From Martinezella hainanensis (GTDB lineage Bacteria; Pseudomonadota; Alphaproteobacteria; Rhizobiales; Rhizobiaceae), in NCBI RefSeq assembly GCF_900094555.1, contig NZ_FMAC01000010.1:62001-126000 (forward strand): DNA of 64,000 nucleotides. The letters run 5' to 3'. Below are positions 40,063 through 49,092 of the stretch, in pieces. Both the position numbers and the translations under genes were made by a program. The notes below the pieces were generated by a model that searched no databases, was not told the origin of the DNA, and saw only the letters and a list, made by a program, of their open reading frames with translations. The stretch's first letter is position 1. Every line of letters begins with the position of its first letter.

Positions 40063-42381
40063 CTAAGGCTTTTGGAGCTTGGATAAATATCTAAGTCTTT
40101 CTATTATTTTTGACGCGATGGCGTCAGTTGACGCAATCGCGGCAACATCGTGGATGGCTCTAGCTGCCTTCTGCTCTCGCGCTATTGGTTCAAAGAAAAC
40201 TCCTCTAAAGGCTTTCACAGCGGATTGAAGATCGACTTCCGCCCAAACGTGTCCTTCCTCTACGAAGGCATAATTTGATTTATTGACTGCTACCATCGAG
40301 TAATCGACCAACCAGCAATTGTTATGGTTGCAAATGTCCATATTACCTGAATAGGCAGTCGCTATGACAGGTATCCCATTAGCAAGACAATCCAGAATAT
40401 CAATTCCCAATCCCTCCGCTCTATGGAGTGAAACGAGGCAGCTGCTTGATGAAAGTAGATGTTCTTGCTCGGAGCGGTCTATAGTCTGGTCTAATAAGCG
40501 AATGCGGCTATCACTTTGACATCTATCAACGATTTTCCCCCATTCTGCTTTTTGCTCCGGCTGATTGATTTTATCAGTGTTTTGACATTTCACGAGCAAT
40601 TTGACTGGTACTTCTATCTCAAAGGCATGCATGAACGCCTCAATAACGGCCGCAGCATTCTTCCGTTGAGGCCACGAGAGTGCGTCAAACGTTGATAAAA
40701 ATACAAATTCTTGGGAGTTCCTTTCTGTTGGATGTTGACGTTTAAACGATGCAGGGGGTAGGCCTATTCGAAAAACATTCGCTTTGGCCTTTTTGAAGGA
40801 TTGCGTTATAAAATCCGAGGCAGCCCAAATTTCGTCGACCAGTTTAATTCCTGGAAGATGTATTGACGAAAGTGTCTCAAGCTCCCAGTATGGGTATAAA
40901 ATATTATAGGAATTCTTGATTTTTTCGCCGTACCTGATGTAGAATTCTGGAACTTCTTCTGCATTTATGTGAATTATATTGATGTCTGATTTTTTTATTT
41001 CTTTATTATATTCAACCTCGAGCGAAGTGCTGAGGTTTCCGATATGATAGTCTGTCAAGGTGCAGTTAGCGTCGACGTTCTTTTCTATTAAGTCTCCCAA
41101 GCGACGGCAGCTTTCGCTAAGTCCAAGAACCTTCGAAAAGGGCCCTATAATCTGTAGGTTTACGTTAAAATTACTATTAGATTTCACCTGTTTATCAACG
41201 AGGATATGTGAGTCTAAGCGCTCTAGGATGACTGTGAACACATCAAGAATGGTGGTGTTGGGAACAGACTTCCCCCAACTTTGAACCCGCGTCAGAGTGC
41301 GAGCCATTTTGCGGGGGCTTTCCTTTAACTCAGAAATCAACTCTCGCAGGCCACCCTCGGGCAAGTAGCGCAGAAGAAAGAAATTTTGGCAGGACAAGAG
41401 AAATATCCAGATATATACGTCTACTCTGGTTGAGTGAAAAAGGAGACGAAGTGGGTTTACACCCAGGTGTTTCATGGAAAAAATAATTATGAAACGATTA
41501 ACCGGAAGGGAAGTACCAAGAAATCTTATCCGCCGCCTCAATAGCGCTACATCTTGCGGGTTCGCACAAATTTCTGGAAGCCTTAACCCTCGACCACCTT
41601 CAGCAATCCACCAATATGCTTGCGTAGTTTTCCTAAATGGAATGTTCCTCAAAAATCGCTCTAGTCGAGCTGTAGTCTTTTTATACGTGGTCCGCACAGG
41701 CTGTCGTTTTTTTTCGACAAGCTCCAGTATGCTTCGTATGTCTTTTGGGGTGAGGGGGACTGCAACATCGCGCGGATAATAACTTAGGTATTCACTAGTA
41801 AACCATTCGTAAAAGTCGATTTTATTTTCCGTTTTATTATGTTTTCTCTGGATGAAATTTGTAAAATCAAAATCGTCGAAGATGCTTCCTCCCCCGTTGA
41901 CGTGTCTATTGGCTATCCAATTGGTCAAAGTATGTGGTTGCTCTGTGAAAATGGAATTTGTATTTTCAATTGCTCTTTCGTTGATGTTGCATATGTAGGT
42001 AAGGATTTTATCATAAAATTTTTTAAATTCCGGTTGTTTTCTTAGGCCCATTGCTTCATTTGGAAAGAACTCACCATCCTTTACGTGAAGCCAAATTGGC
42101 TTGGAACCAGGAACGAATATTTCCATTGAACTTTGTACATCTGCCGGTGAGATCGGTTCCGTCAGAAAGACTTTGAAGCCGTGGCAGCCATTTCCAAAAC
42201 CGGCGAGATATAAATCCTCTCTGAAGTAGCCACTGAACCATTGCCCCAAATATTGATCTCCAACAAAGAGCTCAATCTGCAAGCTATGGTTGTGATCTGC
42301 GACATCGAGTAGCCAGCCAGTGATGTAGTTCTCAGTTACGCTATCTAGATATCCCAGAATCTTCCGCTGTTGCTTGCTCAT
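40063..42381 (-). CDS. Large glycosyltransferase (GT4 domain) with an N-terminal accessory domain
   Basis: Protein of 772 residues. Residues 1-75 form a small module (GYLDSVTENYITGWLLDVADH, LQIELFVGDQYLG, FREDL, GNGCHGFKVFL) shared with the middle of the glycosyltransferase at 35879-37525. A central region of about 300 residues, rich in Arg and aromatic residues, has no motif that I recognise. The C-terminal 350 residues are GT-B/GT4: NIIHINAEEVPEFY near residue 470, FVFLSTFDALSWPQRKN near 560, and VSLHRAEGLGIDILDCLANGIPVIATAYSGN near 670. It is the only minus-strand gene of the AT-rich block, so it may be a separate transcription unit. Possibly bifunctional. Confidence 0.78.
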   Translation of the reverse strand: MSKQQRKILGYLDSVTENYITGWLLDVADHNHSLQIELFVGDQYLGQWFSGYFREDLYLAGFGNGCHGFKVFLTEPISPADVQSSMEIFVPGSKPIWLHVKDGEFFPNEAMGLRKQPEFKKFYDKILTYICNINERAIENTNSIFTEQPHTLTNWIANRHVNGGGSIFDDFDFTNFIQRKHNKTENKIDFYEWFTSEYLSYYPRDVAVPLTPKDIRSILELVEKKRQPVRTTYKKTTARLERFLRNIPFRKTTQAYWWIAEGGRGLRLPEICANPQDVALLRRRIRFLGTSLPVNRFIIIFSMKHLGVNPLRLLFHSTRVDVYIWIFLLSCQNFFLLRYLPEGGLRELISELKESPRKMARTLTRVQSWGKSVPNTTILDVFTVILERLDSHILVDKQVKSNSNFNVNLQIIGPFSKVLGLSESCRRLGDLIEKNVDANCTLTDYHIGNLSTSLEVEYNKEIKKSDINIIHINAEEVPEFYIRYGEKIKNSYNILYPYWELETLSSIHLPGIKLVDEIWAASDFITQSFKKAKANVFRIGLPPASFKRQHPTERNSQEFVFLSTFDALSWPQRKNAAAVIEAFMHAFEIEVPVKLLVKCQNTDKINQPEQKAEWGKIVDRCQSDSRIRLLDQTIDRSEQEHLLSSSSCLVSLHRAEGLGIDILDCLANGIPVIATAYSGNMDICNHNNCWLVDYSMVAVNKSNYAFVEEGHVWAEVDLQSAVKAFRGVFFEPIAREQKAARAIHDVAAIASTDAIASKIIERLRYLSKLQKP

Positions 42382-43025
42382 ACGTTCATCCTCGACACCT
42401 ACTACCGGGTGACATCAGACGCATGGAATGGTCTACGATGGTAGTTCCCGCGCAATTGATTAAAAGAGAAGACTTTTCAATTGATTGACTTCTCGAAAAA
42501 AATAGCGCCAATTATCAACGGTGATCGAAGCCCGGCTAAAAACAAACATTGCGGGAAATCGGCACTACACGCTTTCAGTAGAGAGTTCTGCATTAAGCGA
42601 TTGCCTCAGATAACATCTGGCAGGAGCCAAATTCAACTGTCAATTTTATTGTGGTGTAAAAATGAGCCATCATCTGCATGGCCGATGTTGGCCTAGTTAA
42701 ATTGCTCGGTCAGCCTTGAAGGCAAGCTTAGATCGACGAGTATCAATGTCAGGAGGTGAGTGGATCATTGAGGGGCTCTAAGGCGGCGGCAACGACATAG
42801 TCCACCGCTTGTCGTCATGGGGATGCGACCAACGTCCTTTGGTGATGTCAGGCGAAGGCAGTATTGCCAAAGTGGATTCAGACGAGTTATCTTATTAGCA
42901 ATTTTTCTTTAGTTTCTCACTGAGTACATTTTCTTGGCGATGCCGCACAATAACGAGGCCGGTTATTTTCTCCGCTTACCTCGCCGCCTCTCAGGCTGAC
43001 TGGGTTGGCGCCGCGCCGATAGGAG
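42382..43025. other. 644-base stretch without a gene at the right edge of the glycan block
   Basis: The left half is AT-rich like the glycan genes, and the right half returns toward the GC-rich background near 42720. It should include the promoter of the minus-strand glycosyltransferase gene. I could not recognise a transposase remnant, tRNA or direct repeat, although such a composition boundary is where one would look for them. Confidence 0.55.
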
Positions 43026-44162
43026 TTATGACGTAGCCTTTATCAAAGGATAGCGCCCTGCTATCTGCCGCAGCACGGGCATGCCCGACACGCTGCCTGC
43101 CTTATCTGCCCAATCCAGGAAGGCGTGGATGCGGCGGGCGACCTTTTCGGGGTGGTGCTGGCTGATGTCGGCGATGCGATGGTCCAAAAAGGGATTGAGG
43201 AAGCGGGCGAGTGTCGTTGCCACATAGGCTTTTGCCTCGTCACCCATGCCGTTTGCGGCAAAGCCGGGCAGTACTTCGCGTTCATAGAGAGTATCGAGCC
43301 TGACCCTTATCTCCTTGTCGGCCAATAAGGCGCGCACGGTTTCATCTGCCGGTCGGTCTTCACGCTGCCAGATTTCGGCAAGGAAGGTATGACCGAGATT
43401 GAGAATATGCAGTTTCAGGCGCTCGTAAGGTTCGAGATCGTCTGTCAGCACGATGCTTGGATGGTCACATGGCACGCGGACACCCGGCGCGCGTTTGATT
43501 GCCCACAGGGCATAAGGTTCCGCAACGGCGCCGATCGGCTCAATCGGCTCGGATACGATGCGATCGACCAGGGTTTCGGCGAAGGCGACATGGTCATCGA
43601 GCCAGGTATAGAATTCAGCCGTCACATCGTTGAGCCGGGCACAATCGATAATCGTCTTTTTCAAGACGCGGCCATTGCCTGTCATCAATTCGCAAGGAAG
43701 GATAACGAGGGGACGGCCGGAGGCTTGCCAGCGCTGGACGAGCAGAGCAGCAAGCTTGGCTGGGAAAGATCGCGGAACCTGCCCAGTCGTGTCAAAGTGG
43801 TCTTCCTCTGGCCATGTCTTGTAGCCGGTTTCTCCGGTATTGGAGATGACGAATTCGGCATCCTCGGCAAAATGCCTCGACAGCTCCTCCCAGTGTTCGA
43901 TTGCTGAAAGACCGCGATCGACACTGGTAACCTGTACGGTGCGATCGACGGGTTGCCCGTCCAACATGCCGCGGATGATGACGGGATAGCCGGCTGGATT
44001 GTTAAAGGCAGCGACGCGCCCGCTGCGGCTGCTGGCGCCTGAAACCTGAACGACGGTAATCGGGCCGGCATCCTGGCGGGATTGCCGTGCCTCGTGCACG
44101 AAGAATGCCGCATGCGCCTGGAGAAACCGGCTGGTGCCAAACTGGATGATCCGCGAGCTCAC
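43026..44162 (-). CDS. Mannitol dehydrogenase family oxidoreductase (tagaturonate/mannonate reductase-like)
   Basis: NAD-dependent polyol or uronate dehydrogenase of 378 residues, start GTG. The N-terminal nucleotide-binding motif is IIQFGTSRFLQAHAAFF at residues 5-21 (family pattern FGxGxFxRxH). The central domain has ILPCELMTGNG near residue 170 and the C-terminal domain KLHILNLGHTFLAE near residue 268, the family's catalytic K-x-N-x-x-H region. This short form is nearer to tagaturonate reductase (UxaB type) than to full-length mannitol dehydrogenase. It is separated from the polyol operon upstream by an aldolase gene remnant. The substrate cannot be named. Confidence 0.82.
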   Translation of the reverse strand: MSSRIIQFGTSRFLQAHAAFFVHEARQSRQDAGPITVVQVSGASSRSGRVAAFNNPAGYPVIIRGMLDGQPVDRTVQVTSVDRGLSAIEHWEELSRHFAEDAEFVISNTGETGYKTWPEEDHFDTTGQVPRSFPAKLAALLVQRWQASGRPLVILPCELMTGNGRVLKKTIIDCARLNDVTAEFYTWLDDHVAFAETLVDRIVSEPIEPIGAVAEPYALWAIKRAPGVRVPCDHPSIVLTDDLEPYERLKLHILNLGHTFLAEIWQREDRPADETVRALLADKEIRVRLDTLYEREVLPGFAANGMGDEAKAYVATTLARFLNPFLDHRIADISQHHPEKVARRIHAFLDWADKAGSVSGMPVLRQIAGRYPLIKATS

Positions 44163-44419
44163 GCCAATGTCCTCATATATTCGATGTTGATGAATGAGAT
44201 CGCCTGATTGGGGTAGCTTTCAAGCAATTTCCCGGGGACCTGTTTTCTATGGATAAAAAACAGCGAACCATCAGACAGTCAAATGTTTTTATGGGCGTGA
44301 ACGCACGTTTGCGATGCGGCCACCTTCTCATGGAAGGCACGAGCTCGATTGCCTATTGAAGGAACCATCATGCACCGCTATCGCCATCAGATTGGCGATT
44401 GGCCATAGCCCTGCAGTGG

Positions 44420-44671
44420 ATGATCCATTGCAAGCTACCGAATACGCATCTCGTCATGCATGGTTCCTCCTTGGTGCCTGAGGAGTTGCAGGAGATCATC
44501 AACAGATATGGCAGCCAGATGACGCCGGCCATGGCCGCGCCGACCAAGCTCTGCAAGGAGCGCTTCGAACAGTTCGACACGGCTTGTCACGCTTTGCGCA
44601 TCCAGCCGTTTTCCGTTGCCGAGATGGCCAAGCGCTACAAATCTGGTTCGCTCGACCCGGTTTTGTCTTAA
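44420..44671 (+). pseudogene. Remnant of a class II fructose-bisphosphate aldolase gene
   Basis: The translated fragment keeps two blocks of class II aldolase. The first is KLPNTHLVMHGSS followed by VPEELQEIINRYG. The second is KLCKERFEQF through AEMAKRYKSGSLDPVLS, the normal C terminus. The roughly 60-70 residues that should lie between them, including the INIDTD substrate-binding segment, are missing in frame, and everything before the first block is gone. It cannot code for an active enzyme. It ends ten bases before the convergent GlpD-like gene. A class II aldolase gene near a polyol kinase and dehydrogenase is a natural neighbour, so the loss is probably local. Confidence 0.8.
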
Positions 44672-44681
44672 AGCCGGGTGC

Positions 44682-46451
44682 TCAGCGTGCTGCCGGGCCT
44701 GCCGCCTGGCGCACGCTTTCTTCGCTTAGCGTCTGGCCGTGGAATTTCGACAGCGATGCGACGACATCGTCGATTTCCTTAGCCAGTCGCTGTGCGTCCC
44801 ATTGCAGGGCCGCGGCGGCGATGGCGCCGATTTCGCGCAAGCCCTGGATCGTCAGCAGGCCTTCGATCGCCATGGTCGTGCGGCGGAAGACGATGTCGGA
44901 CAGATGCACGATCATCTCCTGCCGCGCGATCCAATCGATCTCGAGTGCACTATGTCGCTGCGCACCGCTGATGCGCTGGCTGTCGCTATAGCCCGAAGGG
45001 CGAGTGAGGATTGCCGCCGCAGTCGTACCGTAGCGGCCGAGCAACTCATCCGCTCTGCTGGCTTCGACGCCGGCTTTCGCCGCAACCGATCTGATCCAGC
45101 TTGCACGCTCATTGGAGTTCACCGGAAAATCGCGCCCGCCCCCGATCGCAAGCCGCTGCGTGGATGTCTTGCGGCCGATTTGAAGGCGTTTCAGCACCGT
45201 ATCGGCCACTTCCTCGGCAAAGCCGCGGAATGTCGTCCATTTGCCGCCGACCAGCGAGATGATCGGGAAGGGCCGTCCAGCCTGCGGCTCGAAGACGGGT
45301 GCGGAATGATCGCGGCTGATGAGGCCCGGCGAGGAGGCATCCGAGGCGGGCAGGGGGCGAATGCCGCTATAGCTATAGGTCACTTGGTCGCGGTCGAAAC
45401 GGAGGCTCGGCAGAAGGGACCGTACGCTGTCGAGGAAATAGTCGATCTCCGGTTCCTCACAGCGCACATTGTCTGGATCGTCGCAAGGAATATCGGTCGA
45501 TCCCACAAGCGCTTGGCCCAGATAGCCGTAAATGAGGCAGATGCGGCCGTCATCGGCTTCGAAATAGATCATATGGCCGTTCAGGCTGCGCACCAGTTCC
45601 GGATGATCGAGCAGGATATGCGATCCCTTGGTGCCGCCGATCAGATGGGCCGGCGCGCCGAGAGCCGCGTTGACGTGATCGATCCAGGGGCCGGCGGCGT
45701 TGACCACGAGCTTTGGCTTCACGGAGAAGGCATAGCCGTCCGAACGCTGAAAGGTCAGCAGACCATCGGCGGCGGAAACAAGCCGCGTCGTATTGGCGGC
45801 CAATGAACCCTTGTTGGCTTCGAGCCCGTCATTGATCAATTCATAGACCAGCCGTTCCGGCCGGCTGATCTTGGCATCGTAATAGATGCCGCCGGCGACG
45901 ATTTGAGGTGTGACATGCGGCATTTCCTTGAGAGCACGGCGCTTCAAAAGGAACCTGTGGCGCGGCATGACGCGGTTACGCGAACCGAAGAAGTCATAGA
46001 GCGCGAGCCCGATCTTGATAAGCAAGGCGCCGCGGCTGCGCGGGGCGGTGGTCGAGCCCGTCAGCGTCCGAAGAGCTGCCCAGATGCCGCGGGTCCAGGA
46101 GAAGATGGGCACGAAGGTCGGCAGTGCCTCGACGCAATGCGGCGCATTCTTGAGCAGAAGGTTCCGCTCGAGCGCCGATTGCGCGACCAGGCCAAACTCG
46201 CCTGTTTCCAGATATTTCAGACCGCCGTGGATCAGCCTGGATGGCGCTGCACTCGTTCCCGAGCCGAAATCTGACTTGTCGACGATCAGGCAGTTGACAC
46301 CCTGCAGCGACAAATCGCGAAACAGCCCGGCGCCATTGACGCCTGCGCCAAGGATGACAACATCGACGTCTCCGTCTTGAAGTTGCGAGAAGCGTTGTTT
46401 CAGATCGGCGGCCATATCGGTCATAACATCATCGTCCTGCTGAACTGCCAC
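44682..46451 (-). CDS. GlpD-family FAD-dependent dehydrogenase (second copy)
   Basis: Flavoprotein of 589 residues related to glycerol-3-phosphate dehydrogenase. The FAD-binding motif is VVILGAGVNGAGLFRDLSLQG near residues 31-51. GTSAAPSRLIHGGLKYLE near residue 65 and LVVNAAGPWIDHVN near 250 are GlpD signatures. The C-terminal domain (from about 450) is longer than in EryB (503 residues at 55942-57453) and the two are clearly diverged. It lies 33 bases downstream of an FGGY kinase gene, as in the eryA-eryB pair, so it probably oxidises the polyol phosphate produced by that kinase. The substrate is not identified. Confidence 0.85.
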   Translation of the reverse strand: MAVQQDDDVMTDMAADLKQRFSQLQDGDVDVVILGAGVNGAGLFRDLSLQGVNCLIVDKSDFGSGTSAAPSRLIHGGLKYLETGEFGLVAQSALERNLLLKNAPHCVEALPTFVPIFSWTRGIWAALRTLTGSTTAPRSRGALLIKIGLALYDFFGSRNRVMPRHRFLLKRRALKEMPHVTPQIVAGGIYYDAKISRPERLVYELINDGLEANKGSLAANTTRLVSAADGLLTFQRSDGYAFSVKPKLVVNAAGPWIDHVNAALGAPAHLIGGTKGSHILLDHPELVRSLNGHMIYFEADDGRICLIYGYLGQALVGSTDIPCDDPDNVRCEEPEIDYFLDSVRSLLPSLRFDRDQVTYSYSGIRPLPASDASSPGLISRDHSAPVFEPQAGRPFPIISLVGGKWTTFRGFAEEVADTVLKRLQIGRKTSTQRLAIGGGRDFPVNSNERASWIRSVAAKAGVEASRADELLGRYGTTAAAILTRPSGYSDSQRISGAQRHSALEIDWIARQEMIVHLSDIVFRRTTMAIEGLLTIQGLREIGAIAAAALQWDAQRLAKEIDDVVASLSKFHGQTLSEESVRQAAGPAAR

Positions 46452-46484
46452 GGTAGACCCTGTCTGCGCGGCACAATTTTCGGT

Positions 46485-48020
46485 CTAGCCTTGGGAGTGC
46501 TGGGTTGCGAGATCGCCGATCCGCGGCCAGAGCGGCGTCATCGCCTCGGCAATGTCGCGGAAGAGGTCGTAGCGGTTGCGATAATCGGCGCTGCGGGCGG
46601 AATCCGGATGATAGGTCCTGGCGATCTTGCCGACATCGCGCGGGTCGTTTTCAGGGCTGGAGTAGACGCCGATGCCGGTGCCGGCGCAAAGGGCGGCGCC
46701 CCAGGCTGCAGCCTCGTCGATTTCGGTGACGGTGACGGGCATGCCGAGTACGTCGGCAAACATCTGCACGACGATCGGATTGCGCGAGACACCACCTGCC
46801 AGCCTTGCCTGATTGAAGGAAAAACCGTCGCTTAGGGCGTCGACGTGAATCTTGTGGTTGAAGGCGATGCCTTCCAGAACGGCGCGTAGCATGTCGCCGC
46901 GATCATGCCAGCCACCAAGTCCGAAAAAGCTGGCGCTTGCCTCGGCGCCATAGGGGGAGCCGAAGAGGTAGGGGTGGAAGAGCGCGCTCGATGGTCGGTT
47001 GAATGCGGCCTCAATCTCGGGAGCAAGCACGGCATGGATGGACCGGCCGGCGGCCTCGGCACTTGCAATGTCACTGGCACAAAGCTTGTCCAGGAACCAT
47101 TCGTAATTCGCCGACGATGCCGGCGAGATCGACATATTGTTCCATTGACCTGGCGCAATGGCATTGCGGCAGAACCAGCGCCCGTCGACGCGCGGCTCAG
47201 ACGAGAGCGTCTCGTTGATCGAATAGGTGCCGGCAATGACGGCAACGACACCGGACGCATAGCCGCCGGCGCCAAGCGCAGAGGCGGTCACGTCATGCAG
47301 ACCGGCAACGACCGGCGTGCCCTCGGCAAGGCCGGTCTGCTTCGCAACAGCTTCGGTCACATATCCCACAACCTCGTCGGATCGCGAGGCCGGCGGCAAG
47401 GCGCCAGTAACCTCGGGAATGCCGAAAAGCTTCAGCGCATCCGGGGAATAATCCTGTGTTGAGACATTGGTGAAGGAGGTGCTTGCCTCGGTCCGGTCTG
47501 TGCCGATGACGTCGGTCAGGCAGAAGCGCAGCCAATCCTTGCAGCTCAAGATATGGGCGATCTGGCCAAAACGCTCAGGCTCATTGGCTTTGATCCAGGC
47601 AAGCAGCGCCGATGGGGCCGAGACGTGCGGCAGTTGGCCGGTCAGCGACAGTGCCTCGTCGGCAAGCGGGCTTTTCAGCCATCGTTCCACGATCGATCCG
47701 GCACGGCTGTCGAGCGAGAGAATGGCGCGTCCGAGCGGCTTGCTTGCCTTGTCGAGCAGGTAGATGCCGTCGCCATGCGCAGTGGTGGCAATCGCCTGGA
47801 TGTCGCTTGCCGGGCGGTTACTGAGCTTGATCGCCTCGGCAATGGCGTCGGCGGTCCGGCTCCAGAGCTCGTCCATGTCGCGCTCGACATGGCGCGCCTT
47901 CGGCATGAACTGGGTCACCCGGCGGCGCGCAACGGCAAGCGGCGTTCCGTCGATGTCGAAGACGACGGCCTTAGTGACGGTTAAACCGCTGTCGATTCCG
48001 AGCAGACTCGGCATTCCCAT
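46485..48020 (-). CDS. FGGY-family carbohydrate kinase (LyxK/EryA-like)
   Basis: ATP-dependent sugar or polyol kinase of 511 residues. The N-terminal phosphate loop is LLGIDSGLTVTKAVVFD, the catalytic Asp is in VAGLHDVTASALGAG near residue 245, and the C-terminal FGGY signature is RLAGGVSRNPIVVQMFADVLGMPV near residue 420. Its N-terminal part (MDELWSRTADAI, LDKASKPLGRAILSLDSRA) resembles E. coli LyxK-type keto-sugar kinases more than EryA. It lies 47 bases downstream of the DeoR-type regulator gene and upstream of the GlpD-like gene. Together these form a second kinase-dehydrogenase module beside the erythritol genes. Confidence 0.87.
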   Translation of the reverse strand: MGMPSLLGIDSGLTVTKAVVFDIDGTPLAVARRRVTQFMPKARHVERDMDELWSRTADAIAEAIKLSNRPASDIQAIATTAHGDGIYLLDKASKPLGRAILSLDSRAGSIVERWLKSPLADEALSLTGQLPHVSAPSALLAWIKANEPERFGQIAHILSCKDWLRFCLTDVIGTDRTEASTSFTNVSTQDYSPDALKLFGIPEVTGALPPASRSDEVVGYVTEAVAKQTGLAEGTPVVAGLHDVTASALGAGGYASGVVAVIAGTYSINETLSSEPRVDGRWFCRNAIAPGQWNNMSISPASSANYEWFLDKLCASDIASAEAAGRSIHAVLAPEIEAAFNRPSSALFHPYLFGSPYGAEASASFFGLGGWHDRGDMLRAVLEGIAFNHKIHVDALSDGFSFNQARLAGGVSRNPIVVQMFADVLGMPVTVTEIDEAAAWGAALCAGTGIGVYSSPENDPRDVGKIARTYHPDSARSADYRNRYDLFRDIAEAMTPLWPRIGDLATQHSQG

Positions 48021-48067
48021 GACTCCTGATCATGAGCGACGAGAGGCGGCCCTTGCCGGGTTCAGCC

Positions 48068-48961
48068 TCAGGATCGCTCCTTGTCGCCTTTGGCGACGAC
48101 CACATTGATATTCTTGTTGCGCATGCGCTCGAGATGGGCGGCAGGCGTCTTCTCGTCGACGATCACGACATCGAATTCGCTCAGATGCGCGAAACTATGC
48201 AGCGCCCGCCGCTCGAACTTCGTATGATCCATCAACAAGATGCGCTTGGCGCCGCTTTCGAACATCGCGCGCTTGATATCGACGATCTCGGGCGACTGAT
48301 GGAATACCACGTCGTCGATGATTGCCGACATCGAGATGAAGGTGACATCGGCCCGCAGCCGATTGATTTCGTTGATGGTCATCCGCCCCATGAAGGCATT
48401 GCACCAATTATAGTATTGCCCGCCAAGCGCCAGGAGCGTCACATCATGCATGTCCTTCAGCGCATTCATCAGCGTCAGCGAATTGGTGATCGCCGTCAGT
48501 GGAACCTTGGCCGGCAGCTGCGATGCCATCTGCAGGACGGTGGTGGAATCGTCGAGGAAGATTGCCTGGCCGGGCTCGATGAATTGCATGGCAGCCGCGG
48601 CGATCGTCTTCTTTTCACTCGCTTGCCGATTGGCGCGATAGACGTCGCTCGATTCGATCAGGCTGGTGGCTGCGGCCGATACGATGCCACGCGTCTTGCG
48701 AAACAGGCCTCGGCTGACCAGCTCATCGACATCGCGATGTGCCGTCATCAGGCTGATGCCGAAGCGCTCGGTCAGATCCTCGATGCGCATCGAGCCTTCC
48801 GCCATCACGGCTTCGGCGATCATCTGGCGCCTGGCGATCTGGCGCGAATGACGGCTGTCGCTCGGCAGCTCGTCTTGCAGGAATGATACGGGGCTTGTCT
48901 TGTCTGTCACTTTGGCCTCTGACGCTGAGCCTTGCGGAGATTGACTTGCTGCAGCGAACAT
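48068..48961 (-). CDS. DeoR/GlpR-family transcriptional regulator
   Basis: Repressor-type protein of 297 residues. The winged helix-turn-helix is MRIEDLTERFGISLMTAHRDVDELVSRG at about residues 58-85. The C-terminal sugar-phosphate sensor domain has the DeoR signatures FLDDSTTVLQMA near residue 135, AITNSLTLMNAL and LLALGGQYYNWCNAFMG near 175. The 40-residue N-terminal extension is longer than usual, and a later start is possible. It is located between the transporter genes and the kinase gene on the same strand, so it probably controls this second polyol module. The inducer is likely a phosphorylated polyol or ketose (family knowledge). Confidence 0.86.
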   Translation of the reverse strand: MFAAASQSPQGSASEAKVTDKTSPVSFLQDELPSDSRHSRQIARRQMIAEAVMAEGSMRIEDLTERFGISLMTAHRDVDELVSRGLFRKTRGIVSAAATSLIESSDVYRANRQASEKKTIAAAAMQFIEPGQAIFLDDSTTVLQMASQLPAKVPLTAITNSLTLMNALKDMHDVTLLALGGQYYNWCNAFMGRMTINEINRLRADVTFISMSAIIDDVVFHQSPEIVDIKRAMFESGAKRILLMDHTKFERRALHSFAHLSEFDVVIVDEKTPAAHLERMRNKNINVVVAKGDKERS

Positions 48962-49060
48962 TACGTTATGGAAAAAATTATAAAGAACAGTTCGCTATCA
49001 GGATTTCTGCAAGTTCTGTCTGATGTTCAGCCAGGGTGCCGCCGACTGCGGTCAAGGGAT

Positions 49061-49085
49061 GGGGACGCCGGTTTTCGGCGCCCCC
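49061..49085 (-). terminator. GC-rich hairpin after the substrate-binding protein gene
   Basis: A 10-base-pair stem on the minus strand (GGGGGCGCCG with CGGCGTCCCC, one G-U pair, loop AAAAC) begins 8 bases after the eryG-like stop. No T-run follows. It probably stabilises the abundant binding-protein mRNA or partly terminates before the regulator gene. Confidence 0.5.
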
Positions 49086-49092
49086 GATGTCA

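Noticed and set aside
42382..43025. Possible insertion-sequence remnant at the right edge of the AT-rich block
   Set aside because: I looked for transposase motifs and terminal inverted repeats on both strands and could not support any.
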